Part shown: positions 1 to 8,248 of the stretch, one piece after another
Layout of the letters: every line of letters begins with the position of its first letter
How positions within the stretch are numbered: the first letter of the stretch is position 1
Origin: Lachnospiraceae bacterium
Lineage (GTDB): Bacteria > Bacillota > Clostridia > Lachnospirales > Lachnospiraceae
Assembly (NCBI GenBank): GCA_900766575.1
Contig: CAAFVW010000157.1
Coordinates: 1-23,495, forward strand
Length of the DNA stretch: 23,495 bases
Direction of reading: 5' to 3'
Position numbers and translations under genes: made by a program
Notes under the pieces: generated by a model
Told to the model about the DNA's origin: nothing
Seen by the model: the letters and a program-made list of their open reading frames with translations, nothing else
Database searches by the model: none

Positions 1-242
1 ACGCTGCTTACGAGCATGGTGATTTCGATAAGGTCATTACTACGAATCTTACCTATCTACCGCCTGAGATCTACACCAGACCTTATTTCGTAGAAGCCGA
101 TATGAGCAAATTCATTGCTTCCCTGATCGACTTTATGAACCATGACGCTTCTTTGTCTAACGTCATGGCCACTACCGACAAGATTCATGGTATTGTAGAG
201 GCATACAACAGCCGAAAAGATATGAATGAATTTCATTTTTAA
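1..242 (+). CDS. prs: Ribose-phosphate pyrophosphokinase (PRPP synthetase), C-terminal end only
   Basis: Only the last 79 or so codons are present; the frame is open at the left edge and ends with TAA at 240-242. The visible protein contains DKVITTNLTY, then RPYFVEADMSKFIAS, then NHDASLSN, which resemble the C-terminal end of PRPP synthetases (TTNLTY, D-M-S-K and L-N-H-D-x-S elements). The enzyme makes 5-phosphoribosyl-1-diphosphate from ribose-5-phosphate and ATP for nucleotide, histidine and tryptophan synthesis in the cytoplasm. The catalytic and PRPP-binding loops lie outside the window, so activity cannot be judged. It is the only plus-strand gene here and converges on the sensor kinase gene. 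The family call rests on recognition of the tail alone. Confidence 0.75.
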   Translation, partial: AAYEHGDFDKVITTNLTYLPPEIYTRPYFVEADMSKFIASLIDFMNHDASLSNVMATTDKIHGIVEAYNSRKDMNEFHF

Positions 243-253
243 CTAGCAAACCT

Positions 254-292
254 AAAAACGCAGAAGCCTGTAATGGCTCCTGCGTTTTTATT
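254..292. terminator. Bidirectional intrinsic terminator between prs and the sensor kinase gene
   Basis: The arm AAAACGCAG pairs with CTGCGTTTT and an inner GCC pairs with GGC around a short loop. A-runs on one side and T-runs on the other mean it can work on both strands. It lies 12 bases after the prs stop and 18 bases beyond the kinase stop, where converging genes need a shared terminator. Confidence 0.85.
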
Positions 293-309
293 ATGCTTCT
301 TCTATAGTT

Positions 310-2973
310 TCAGCCGGAACCGCTGTCTCCTCCCTCCTGCGACGGTCTCTCATACTCCGGGAAATCCAGAATGATTTTAAACAGATCTCCGTCCAGCTGA
401 ATCTGAAATTCACCATGCTGGGCCTGGGTAAGATTTTTTGCAATGTACAGTCCCAGTCCGCTTCCTTCCGTTGTTCTGGAGGCATCTCCACGGATAAAAC
501 GTTCCGAAAGCTCTTCTCCCTTCAGATTCATCGGTCTGTCGGAAATATTTTTAAGGGAAGCGGTTACTCTCCCACCTTCAACCTTCATCTCCAGATAAAC
601 TCTGGTTCCTTCCAATGCGTATTTGCAGATATTTTGGAATAAATTTTCTATAATTCTCCACATTCTGCGGCTGTCAGCATATATCATCCCCACTACATCA
701 CTTCCGTCAAATATGATCTGCAGCTTTTTCTCTTCCAGCCGATCCGAGAATTCTCCTACTGCCTGATTCAGCAATTCTGTAAGATTCAACGGTTCCAGGT
801 TCAGTACGATATTGCCGGAAGATATTTTAGAAGCCTCCACCAGATCATCTGTAAGCTGCTTCAGTCTCTGAGACTTACTGTCAAGCACCGCAATATAACT
901 CTTGGCCGGTTCTTCTGTAATTTTTAATCTCTTCAACAGATCCACATAGTTGATAATGGAAGTCAGAGGTGTCTTGATGTCATGGGAGACATTGGTGATC
1001 AGATCCGATTTCATCTGTTCATCCTTCATGCTGGTACTTACCGCCTTGCGGATACCTTCGCCGATGTTATTTACGGCATCCGCCATCTCGCGGTTATCTC
1101 CGTGAAGCGCCTCCACATCCAGTTTGTAATCCACTTCTCCGTCACGGATCCTGCGGATTCCCTCCACAATGTCAATCTGTTCCGCCTTCTGCTTGAATTT
1201 GAGCACTCCCACAATGCCATCCAGAATAACGGCCGCAAATGCGGGAAGAAGCCACCATACTCCCTTGCCGCGAAGCAGATACGCCGCTAATATTCCAGCA
1301 AGATTTGCCAACAGAAACAGATTATACGGAATCAGGGAACTGACCGCAGAGTTCCTGTGGGATGACACAAAATGTACCGCCTTGCCAAAGCTGCTGACCA
1401 GCCAGTGCAGAAAACTGTCACTCCACATATTATGAGATTTGATTCTGCGGATCAGACTATACCAGAATACGTTGATTCCGGCACTAACCGAGAACCCGTA
1501 CACTGCGAACACACCATAGGCCGCCAGACGGGTAATTTCCCGGCCCTGTATTTCCGAATGACTCAGATATACCTTATTGGCCGTATCCATCAGATAACCG
1601 TATCCCACTTTTCCGGCATAAACACATGCCAGCAAAGCCAGCGCCATGCATTCGATCCAGACATGATCTATTCCGTTCAGATACAATACCGGTTCGTCTT
1701 CCTCGTCAAAAGCCACTCCTGCTGTCACCGTCAGATAAATACCGATCAACAGCCATAACACCACCAGCAGAATACCCCCGCCGATCAGATACCAGATATT
1801 CGGAACAATTCTCTGGAACACTACATTGGCATTGTAAAATGCATCTCCCTGTACCGGATAGTTCGTATCCACTGCGATCCATATATGTGTCATATCCGGA
1901 TGCGCATAATCATAATCCTTGAGATACTGGTAGATCTGTCTCTCCGTCATTCCGGTATTGCCGGTAAATTCCAGGCTGTCCGGATAGTAAATAAGATACC
2001 TTCTGTATTCGGAGAAATAATCCGTCATCTCGTTATCGGAACTGTCCGCAATCTCCGAGACATTTGTATAAGTCCTCGTAATGCCATCCTTTGACATCAG
2101 GCGCACCGCATACTTCAGGTTGCTCGCATTCTCCTGATACAGATCATTACAGTTCTGATACTGTTCGTAATTTGCGGACAATGTATGGATTGCCAGTGCC
2201 AGATTATTTTGTAAAGCAGTGTACTCCACCCAGTTATTGGCACAGGCGGTCAGTTGTTTTTCCCCATCCACCGTGGCATATCTGCATACGAGCATAGGAA
2301 AATAGACCGTCAATGTTCCGTCATCTTCCCTGGACACTCTGATATCCGTGACACTCTCTTTGACGATATACGTAAATGCCAGATCTTCCAGCCGTTCTGT
2401 CCGCTGGCTCTCCGGAATTGCTTCGATTGCCTGTGTTACCGCCTGCTGCTGTTCTTCTGTCTGTGTGCCTTCCACAGAGAATACCAGCTGCCCGTCTGCG
2501 TCCAGTCTGAAATTAGAATTCTGATTCACCGATCCAAAGTAATTCACAAAATCCGACATGCTCATAATACGATCCGTATATTCCACGCCGTATTTTCCCC
2601 ATTTGATCAGATCCTCCAATTCGTACACCGCAGTCACCGGGCAGTCTGCACTGCCGGTTTTACCGGAGACAAATTCCGTAATGTCAATATATTTGTAGGG
2701 ATCAAACGAACCATTTGTTTCCATCTGTCCCTTAATCACCATAAGCTGTATAATGTCCGATACTGAGCTTTGAAACAGATCATGGAAAATCACAGAGTCC
2801 TCAAATTCAGTCTCCGCATCCAATGGTGATAATTCATATACTTTGGCTCCGTCTGCCGTATCCACTGCCAGGTAAGAATTAAACAGGATCGCAGCAATGG
2901 CAACCATCAGCAGCAATGCGGCCGTCTGCTGTACCAATCCCAGTGCCAGCCGCTTTAACGTTGGTTTTCTCAT
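310..2973 (-). CDS. Multi-pass membrane sensor histidine kinase
   Basis: This 887-residue protein would autophosphorylate and pass phosphate to the response regulator encoded just upstream. One membrane segment lies near residues 14-34, then about 355 residues predicted to be outside the cell, then about five more segments (near 392-417, 435-460, 479-505, 543-565 and 571-590). A HAMP-like linker at about 592-650 leads into the H-box SHDIKTPLTS (His664 the probable phosphate acceptor), an N-box around ENLFQNICKY and the G-box GSGLGLYIAKN at 836-846. The ATG overlaps the regulator's stop as ATGA, indicating translational coupling. The outside region matches no sensor family I recognise, so the signal is unknown. 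The kinase core is certain; membrane topology is estimated by eye. Confidence 0.93.
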   Translation of the reverse strand: MRKPTLKRLALGLVQQTAALLLMVAIAAILFNSYLAVDTADGAKVYELSPLDAETEFEDSVIFHDLFQSSVSDIIQLMVIKGQMETNGSFDPYKYIDITEFVSGKTGSADCPVTAVYELEDLIKWGKYGVEYTDRIMSMSDFVNYFGSVNQNSNFRLDADGQLVFSVEGTQTEEQQQAVTQAIEAIPESQRTERLEDLAFTYIVKESVTDIRVSREDDGTLTVYFPMLVCRYATVDGEKQLTACANNWVEYTALQNNLALAIHTLSANYEQYQNCNDLYQENASNLKYAVRLMSKDGITRTYTNVSEIADSSDNEMTDYFSEYRRYLIYYPDSLEFTGNTGMTERQIYQYLKDYDYAHPDMTHIWIAVDTNYPVQGDAFYNANVVFQRIVPNIWYLIGGGILLVVLWLLIGIYLTVTAGVAFDEEDEPVLYLNGIDHVWIECMALALLACVYAGKVGYGYLMDTANKVYLSHSEIQGREITRLAAYGVFAVYGFSVSAGINVFWYSLIRRIKSHNMWSDSFLHWLVSSFGKAVHFVSSHRNSAVSSLIPYNLFLLANLAGILAAYLLRGKGVWWLLPAFAAVILDGIVGVLKFKQKAEQIDIVEGIRRIRDGEVDYKLDVEALHGDNREMADAVNNIGEGIRKAVSTSMKDEQMKSDLITNVSHDIKTPLTSIINYVDLLKRLKITEEPAKSYIAVLDSKSQRLKQLTDDLVEASKISSGNIVLNLEPLNLTELLNQAVGEFSDRLEEKKLQIIFDGSDVVGMIYADSRRMWRIIENLFQNICKYALEGTRVYLEMKVEGGRVTASLKNISDRPMNLKGEELSERFIRGDASRTTEGSGLGLYIAKNLTQAQHGEFQIQLDGDLFKIILDFPEYERPSQEGGDSGSG

Positions 2974-3668
2974 GCCTGCTCCTTATCAATCTTGTAACCG
3001 ACTCCCCATACTACTTTTAAGTATCTTGGTTCCTTGGGGTTGATTTCTATTTTCTCGCGAATGTGCCGGATATGCACCGCAACGGTATTGTCTGCCCCTA
3101 TGGCATCCTCGTTCCATATGCTCTCATAGATCTGATTAATGGAAAATACGCGCCCCTGATTCTTCATCAGAAGCAATAAAATATTGTACTCGATGGGTGT
3201 CATCTTGACCGGTTCGTCATCCACCGTTACCTGTTTGGTGTCGTCATTCAACACCAGTCCTCCCACCTGATAGATTGCCTTATTCTCTCCGGTGAGACTT
3301 CCCAGGGAAGTATATCTGCGCAGGTTCGATTTCACCCTGGCCACGAGTTCTAACGGATTAAACGGCTTGCAGATATAATCATCCGCCCCGATGTTCAGAC
3401 CCAGAATCTTATCCGTATCTTCGGATTTCGCCGACAGAATGATAATGGGAATACTGCTGTACTCACGGATCTTCAGTGTTGCACGTATGCCATCCAGCTT
3501 CGGCATCATAATATCCATGATCAGCAAATGAATTTCTTCCTTATCCAAAATCTGTATCGCCTGCTCTCCATCATATGCTTTATATATTTTGTAACCATCC
3601 TGACTCAGATAGATTTCAATCGCATCCACGATCTCTTTGTCATCATCACACACTAAAATGTTTGCCAT
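2970..3668 (-). CDS. OmpR/PhoB-family response regulator
   Basis: I place the start at 3668, where the ATG follows GAGGG and the protein begins MANILVCDDD; a start 12 codons further up would add residues unlike the family. The 232-residue product has a receiver domain with acidic pocket residues 8-10, phospho-acceptor Asp52 in LLIMDIMMPKLDG, Ser79 and Lys101 (the conserved switch and lysine positions), and a C-terminal winged-helix DNA-binding domain with NTVAVHIRHIREKIE and a GVGYKI ending. It should be phosphorylated by the kinase encoded immediately downstream, whose ATG overlaps this stop. It lies 47 bases after pgeF with no terminator between, so it may be read from the same transcript. 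Target genes cannot be inferred. Confidence 0.95.
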   Translation of the reverse strand: MANILVCDDDKEIVDAIEIYLSQDGYKIYKAYDGEQAIQILDKEEIHLLIMDIMMPKLDGIRATLKIREYSSIPIIILSAKSEDTDKILGLNIGADDYICKPFNPLELVARVKSNLRRYTSLGSLTGENKAIYQVGGLVLNDDTKQVTVDDEPVKMTPIEYNILLLLMKNQGRVFSINQIYESIWNEDAIGADNTVAVHIRHIREKIEINPKEPRYLKVVWGVGYKIDKEQA

Positions 3669-3715
3669 ACTTCCCTCATTTCTGCGTCTGCACGCTACTC
3701 CCACCTAAAATGTTA

Positions 3716-4570
3716 TTAACTATTATTTTTCAGCATTAAAAAAGCTGCAAGATTCCCTCTTTGTCCGTGACTTGCACGGTGTGAAAAAAGGTACTCCGGG
3801 TTATGGCAGGTACATACATCCGTTACAGCAATATGTTCCGGAAGTACCCCTGCATTTAATAAAATGCTCCGATTGGCCTGCCACAGATCCAATTGATATT
3901 TTCCGGGTGTCTTTCCCTTTTGCAGAACTTTTTCCGGAAAATGTCCCCGAAATTGTTCCGCTACGTCTTCACCGATCTCATAACAGTCAGCACAGATGGA
4001 TGGACCGATTGCCGTCACCAGCTCCTCCGGTCTGCTATGAAAATGCTCCTGCATATACAGTACCATACAGGCAGCCATTCCCGCAACCGTTCCTCTCCAT
4101 CCGGAATGTGCCAGACCTATTGCTCTGTGTACCGGATCTACAAAATACAGAGGGACACAATCCGCATAATAAGTCACCAGTGCAATCCCCGGAACATCCG
4201 TTACCAGTCCGTCAATATCCTCATAAGAGGAAGCTCTGCCGATTCCATTGCCGCAATCCTTCTCCGTTACCGCGTGTATATTGGTAGTATGGGTCTGTCT
4301 GGATGCCACCATATGCTCCGGGTCCGTGCCGAGTACTTCCCCGATCCGTCTGTAATTCTCCATAACATTCAAAGGATCATCCCCTCTGGAAAAGCTGAGA
4401 TTCATGGTCGCATAAATTCCGCTACTTACACCACCTGTTCTGGTGGTAAACAAATGTTTCACCACTCCGGTCTCTTCCAGCTTCGGGAACACCAGATACT
4501 CCAGTTCTCCTGCCTGTCTCTTTTGTATGCTGTTTTTATCGCCGTGCTTACTTCTGATCAGTTGATACAT
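3716..4570 (-). CDS. pgeF: PgeF/YfiH laccase-domain protein (peptidoglycan editing factor)
   Basis: The start is set at 4570 (MYQLIRSKHG, AGAGG eight bases upstream); the longer open frame would run back into yraN. The 284-residue protein carries the family's metal-site motifs: RQTH with His94, YYADC with Cys138 and AHSGWRGT with His155, followed by IGPSICADCYEIG and HNPEYLFSHRASHGQRG. E. coli YfiH is reported to keep L-serine from replacing L-alanine in UDP-MurNAc-peptide, and other members act as purine nucleoside phosphorylase and adenosine deaminase; older 'polyphenol oxidase' names come from the same fold. All key residues are present. It follows yraN by 4 bases and precedes the regulator gene by 47. 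Confidence 0.93.
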   Translation of the reverse strand: MYQLIRSKHGDKNSIQKRQAGELEYLVFPKLEETGVVKHLFTTRTGGVSSGIYATMNLSFSRGDDPLNVMENYRRIGEVLGTDPEHMVASRQTHTTNIHAVTEKDCGNGIGRASSYEDIDGLVTDVPGIALVTYYADCVPLYFVDPVHRAIGLAHSGWRGTVAGMAACMVLYMQEHFHSRPEELVTAIGPSICADCYEIGEDVAEQFRGHFPEKVLQKGKTPGKYQLDLWQANRSILLNAGVLPEHIAVTDVCTCHNPEYLFSHRASHGQRGNLAAFLMLKNNS

Positions 4571-4574
4571 ATCT

Positions 4575-4943
4575 CTAACCTCTTGTGCGATAATAATGTG
4601 GAAAAGCATTAGGGATCCACTGAATCTTCTCTCCCTGAATTGCCACCACATCATAGCGCACCCATGTATTATCGTTATAGTTATGCAGACAACGGTAATA
4701 ATCCGCTACACTGCATATTTTTCGCTGTTTTGATATTGTCACAGCTTCTGCCGCATTTCCTTTGGCGGTTCCGGATCGATATTTCACTTCGACAAATACA
4801 AGATATTTTCCGTCTCTGCCTACAATATCAATTTCTCCGTTTCTCCCCCTGCGGAAATTTCTATCCAGGATTATCATTCCTTTTTTTTGCAGATATTCTG
4901 CTGCCATCTGCTCATAAGCATTCCCCGTCTGCCTGTTATTCAA
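4575..4943 (-). CDS. yraN: YraN/UPF0102 family predicted nuclease-fold protein
   Basis: A small protein of 122 residues with the PD-(D/E)XK-like core of the UPF0102 family: Glu37 and Asp39 in GEIDIV, then Glu52 and Lys54 in FVEVKYR. The N-terminal RQTGNAYEQMAAEYLQKKG matches the conserved opening helix. The start codon is TTG, overlapping the stop of the preceding gene as TTGA, so translation is probably coupled. A later ATG at codon 13 would remove the conserved TGxxxE segment and is unlikely. The physiological role of the family is not settled; a nucleic-acid function is inferred from the fold and from its usual place next to rnhB. pgeF starts 4 bases downstream. Confidence 0.92.
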   Translation of the reverse strand: MNNRQTGNAYEQMAAEYLQKKGMIILDRNFRRGRNGEIDIVGRDGKYLVFVEVKYRSGTAKGNAAEAVTISKQRKICSVADYYRCLHNYNDNTWVRYDVVAIQGEKIQWIPNAFPHYYRTRG

Positions 4944-5248
4944 TTCTTATGTTTTCCCCCATCTGCTACATTCTCTTTTACCATACGATGATCTACCGCA
5001 TCTACAAATACCAGAATTTCCGCTACCACTTCATAGAGTTCCGGTGGGATCATCTCTCCGATATCCAGCCTGGACAAAGTATCTGCCAGCTTGTCATCCC
5101 GATGGATCGGCACGCTGCTCTCCCTGGCCTTTTCGATAATCTTATCTGCCAGAATTCCTTTTCCGCTGGCTACCACCCGCGGTGCCTCATCGGAAGGATC
5201 GTATTCCAGGGCGATCGCCTGTTTTACTTTCTTTTTCTCATCATCCAT
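4940..5248 (-). CDS. ylqH: Orphan FlhB/EscU C-terminal-domain protein (YlqH-like)
   Basis: The 102 residues match only the cytoplasmic tail of the type III export gate protein FlhB: QAIALEYDPSDEAPRVVASGKG, then IIEKARESSVPIHRDDKLADTL, then IPPELYEVVAEILVFV. The match begins right after where full-length FlhB carries its NPTH self-cleavage motif, which is absent here, and there are no membrane segments, so it is a free soluble domain. The start has a good GGAGAGGG site. It follows the FliK-like gene by 43 bases, the same pairing as ylqG-ylqH in B. subtilis. In flagella the FlhB tail and FliK together switch export substrate; what an isolated pair does is unknown. Confidence 0.88.
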   Translation of the reverse strand: MDDEKKKVKQAIALEYDPSDEAPRVVASGKGILADKIIEKARESSVPIHRDDKLADTLSRLDIGEMIPPELYEVVAEILVFVDAVDHRMVKENVADGGKHKN

Positions 5249-5291
5249 TCTGTTCCCTCTCCGGTTTTGCTTACCCTATCCATTCACTGCG

Positions 5292-6887
5292 CTACGTCCT
5301 TACGTCAAATGCATATTGTGCCACGGGAACACTGCCTCCCGCCTTAAGAATGGGGGCCATTGCCTGTGCTGTCTGCTGAAGTTCTGTTCGCAGAGTAGTC
5401 TCACAATTGCAAACATATCCCCGCTGTTTCAGTCTCTGTGTCAGTACCTCCATATTGGCTTCCAGGTAATCCAGAATCGTATCATTCTGAACATAGAATT
5501 TCGTGCTGACTTTGGTATCCTGTAACGCCACATAGACATCCAACGGGCCCAAATGTTCCATATCCAGATGAAGCAGTGCGCTGACCCGTCCGTCTTTCCC
5601 TGCGAGGTTTTTCTTATTTGTATATACAAACAGTTCTCCTGTCTTATGTTCCCCCTGCCGCAAATGAAGAGGGAGCTGGATATAGGCATACGTCTGGTTG
5701 ATCTGCTGTAAAAAATCCACATTCCGGCTTAAATTTGTCACCGCCTGAAAAGCGTTGGAACTGCTTTGTCCGTTTTCTTCCAGAAGACCCGCCAGACTCT
5801 TTAACTGTTTCCCAAGTTTCTGATAAAGTTCTTCCACCTTCTCCGAAGATTCCACATCCTCCGGTCGGATACTCCATGCATCCTGCAACAATTCGCCCGG
5901 CAATCCCGCTATTTTGGAATTCTGTAAAACACTGCGCAGTAAAGCAGTGTCCTTGGTCGCCAATCCCTGTTTTAACAGCTTCAACACCACTTCTGCGACA
6001 TCTTCCGGTTTCGTTCCTTCCACGATCATTTTCTGTGTAGGAAGCATAGTTTTTGATGCTTCCGGCGTTCCATTCGTAACAGCAGTATCCGTATGCGCTA
6101 TTGCCTCCTTTGTCTGTGACATGGTCTCCCCCGGCTGCAATACCGTCTCTGTCTGCTCCGAATCGGGGAATTGTACGGTTGCCCGCTGTGCTTCCGGATT
6201 CTCTTCTCCGGGAATCAACAACTCCAGAATATGACCGTAGATCGTAGCTGCCTGTTCTATCTCACCGTTTGTTGTCAGTCCCTGCAATGTACTATTCAGG
6301 CTCTCCGCCACAGCTGTGATTCCCTCCGTCAGCTGATATGTCAGATTACGATAAGATGCCATCTGCGTCAGATTTTCCTCCGTAACCGGAAGTTCCAGCC
6401 GGTGCAGGTTCACGATATCTTCGATTGCCGCTTCCGGAAACACATTGCTCTCATGCCAGATCTGCTGCAAAGTATTTTTATCAATAGGGAAACCTGCATC
6501 CATCAACTGTTTCGTCATGGCTACTGTACTCTCATTGGTCGGCAGCGATGCCATTTCCAATGCTTTCAGCACGGTTCCCTCCGTTGCAATATTTGTAAAT
6601 AACGGACTTAAGCTCAGTACCTGTCCGTTATTTTTGACCTGAAATGTAATATTCTGTCCTAAATCCAGACGAATATCCGCATCCACCCTGGCATCGATCA
6701 GAACATCCTGAAGCAGACGGATCTGCGCATTATTCCCTTCTCTGGAGACTACCTCCCCTCGAATCGTCTGTCCCGGAACCAGTGTCCGGATCTGCCGACT
6801 CACCTGTTCCGCATTTTGGGTATCCGTCGTCTGCACTTTGCTGTTATCCGTGATTTTGTCCTGCGAAAACCATCCTGTCAGTTTCAT
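5292..6887 (-). CDS. FliK-like protein with C-terminal hook-length-control domain (YlqG-like)
   Basis: I take the start at 6887 (MKLTGWFSQD), 31 bases after the rnhB stop; a longer frame would overlap rnhB. The 531-residue product has three parts: an N-terminal 90 residues with a small beta-like region (IRGEVVSREGNNAQIRLL), a long helical, Gln/Thr/Glu-rich middle, and a C-terminal Flg_hook-like domain (YIQLPLHLRQGEHKTGELFVY, then HLDMEHLGPLDVYVAL, then LTQRLKQRGY). That ending is the FliK family signature. No flagellar structural genes lie nearby, but the next gene encodes the isolated FlhB tail that FliK would be expected to contact. AGGGGAG lies upstream of the start, at a longer than ideal distance. 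Function unknown; homology by domain, not by overall identity. Confidence 0.8.
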   Translation of the reverse strand: MKLTGWFSQDKITDNSKVQTTDTQNAEQVSRQIRTLVPGQTIRGEVVSREGNNAQIRLLQDVLIDARVDADIRLDLGQNITFQVKNNGQVLSLSPLFTNIATEGTVLKALEMASLPTNESTVAMTKQLMDAGFPIDKNTLQQIWHESNVFPEAAIEDIVNLHRLELPVTEENLTQMASYRNLTYQLTEGITAVAESLNSTLQGLTTNGEIEQAATIYGHILELLIPGEENPEAQRATVQFPDSEQTETVLQPGETMSQTKEAIAHTDTAVTNGTPEASKTMLPTQKMIVEGTKPEDVAEVVLKLLKQGLATKDTALLRSVLQNSKIAGLPGELLQDAWSIRPEDVESSEKVEELYQKLGKQLKSLAGLLEENGQSSSNAFQAVTNLSRNVDFLQQINQTYAYIQLPLHLRQGEHKTGELFVYTNKKNLAGKDGRVSALLHLDMEHLGPLDVYVALQDTKVSTKFYVQNDTILDYLEANMEVLTQRLKQRGYVCNCETTLRTELQQTAQAMAPILKAGGSVPVAQYAFDVRT

Positions 6888-6918
6888 CGTATGTTCTGCT
6901 CTCCCCTGAGATTTTCTT

Positions 6919-7677
6919 CTAAAATCCGAAGTTTTTGATAAAACTGTGTCTGTGAATCGGTGTGGGGCCATATTGCTTCAAAGCGGCAATATGCGCTGCA
7001 CTGCCATACCCCTTATTGGAAGCAAAGTCGTACTCCGGGAACACATCCGCATACTGTTCCATCAGCCGGTCTCTGGTCACCTTTGCCACAATACTGGCCG
7101 CCCCGATGGAAATACTTTTGGCATCTCCCTTAATGATCGGTACCTGCCGGATATTCACTCCGGGAATTGTAACCGCATCATTTAAAAGCAGATCCGGTGC
7201 CGGTGACAATTTACCGATAGCTTCCCTCATTGCCTCATAAGTAGCTTGTAAAATATTGATCTCATCGATTCTCTCCGGAGATGCGTACCCTACCGCCCAG
7301 GCTACTGCTTCCTTTGTGATTACATCATACAGTTCTTCTCTCTTTTTTTCGGATAATTGCTTGGAATCATTAATATAGAGAATATTGCAGTCCTTAGGTA
7401 AAATGACAGCACCCGCTACCACAGGTCCCGCAAGCGGTCCTCTGCCCACTTCGTCAATACCGCAGATATAAGTGTATCCTGCATATTCCTTCTCATATTT
7501 TTTCAGATTCTCTATTCTCTGTTTTTCCTTTTCCAATGCGTCCAGTTTTTTCTGTGCTGATGCAACCAGTTTCTGTACGCCGTTCCTGGGATCCTCTTGA
7601 TATGCTGCTATAAAATCAGGCAGCTTCTCTAACGCCGCTGCCTGTAATATTTCTTTGATCTTCGCTGCACTTTCCAT
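6919..7677 (-). CDS. rnhB: Ribonuclease HII
   Basis: RNase HII cuts the RNA strand of RNA:DNA hybrids and removes single ribonucleotides misplaced in DNA. The 252-residue protein has GIDEVGRGPLAGPVVAGAV with catalytic Asp75 and Glu76, INDSKQLSEKKRE, a third acidic site in LLLNDAV, GDAKSISIGAASIVAKVTRD, and the closing KGYGSAAH and GPTPIHRHSF motifs. An N-terminal extension of about 70 residues, helical and Lys/Glu-rich, precedes the catalytic core, as is common for Firmicute RNase HII. GGAG lies at a good distance before the ATG. It starts 25 bases after the lepB stop and belongs to the same operon. Complete, with no odd residues seen. Confidence 0.97.
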   Translation of the reverse strand: MESAAKIKEILQAAALEKLPDFIAAYQEDPRNGVQKLVASAQKKLDALEKEKQRIENLKKYEKEYAGYTYICGIDEVGRGPLAGPVVAGAVILPKDCNILYINDSKQLSEKKREELYDVITKEAVAWAVGYASPERIDEINILQATYEAMREAIGKLSPAPDLLLNDAVTIPGVNIRQVPIIKGDAKSISIGAASIVAKVTRDRLMEQYADVFPEYDFASNKGYGSAAHIAALKQYGPTPIHRHSFIKNFGF

Positions 7678-7702
7678 CTTTTTCTCCGATCATCTGTTAA
7701 AT

Positions 7703-8248
7703 TCACTGATGCTTTAACACTCCGAAATCAGAAAGCGGCCAGATTCTCAGCCATGCTTTTCCGATAATATCTTCCCGCTTGATATTCCCTACGATATCCG
7801 TCCGGCTGTCACTGGAATTATTCCTGTTATCTCCCATGACAAAATACTCGTCCTCTCCAAGTACGATCGGTTCCGCGGCCCGCCCGATCGTCTCCGGCTG
7901 AATCACTTCTCTTCCGTAGGACTCCTCCATTTTCTCGCCGTTGATGTAAATGCTGCCATCCTCCATGATCTGTACCGTCTCTCCGGGTAATCCGATGATA
8001 CGTTTAATATAATATGTATTTGTCTGATACTGAAACGGAAATACAATAATATCAAAACGCTCCGGATCACGAAAACGATAACTCAGCTTATCCACAATCA
8101 GGTTATCCCCATTGTGAAGGGTATTCTCCATAGAGGCTCCCTCCACTTCGGTACGCTGTCCCACGAAGGTAATCACAAGCCACACCGCTCCCAGAACGCA
8201 GAGCAGGTAAATGGCAGTGTTCAAAAATTCTTTCATTACTTTATTCAT
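7703..8248 (-). CDS. lepB: Type I signal peptidase (second of two)
   Basis: A membrane protease that removes signal peptides from exported proteins. Of 181 residues, one N-terminal membrane segment (about 10-30) is followed by the outside catalytic domain: EGASMENTL with nucleophile Ser39, RFDIIVF, YYIKRIIGLPGE with general-base Lys82, and GDNRNNSSDSR. All are family boxes B-E, so it should be active. The gene overlaps the rbgA stop by 8 bases. It is clearly a paralogue of the lepB at 9128-9703, sharing the same order of boxes but with different intervening sequence. Two signal peptidases are common in Firmicutes; the second copy being one gene away is less so. Confidence 0.96.
   Translation of the reverse strand: MNKVMKEFLNTAIYLLCVLGAVWLVITFVGQRTEVEGASMENTLHNGDNLIVDKLSYRFRDPERFDIIVFPFQYQTNTYYIKRIIGLPGETVQIMEDGSIYINGEKMEESYGREVIQPETIGRAAEPIVLGEDEYFVMGDNRNNSSDSRTDIVGNIKREDIIGKAWLRIWPLSDFGVLKHQ

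Noticed and set aside
3893..4612. 239-codon plus-strand open frame opposite pgeF and yraN
   Set aside because: Its composition (rich in His, Arg, Ser, Cys) and lack of domains mark it as a shadow of pgeF.
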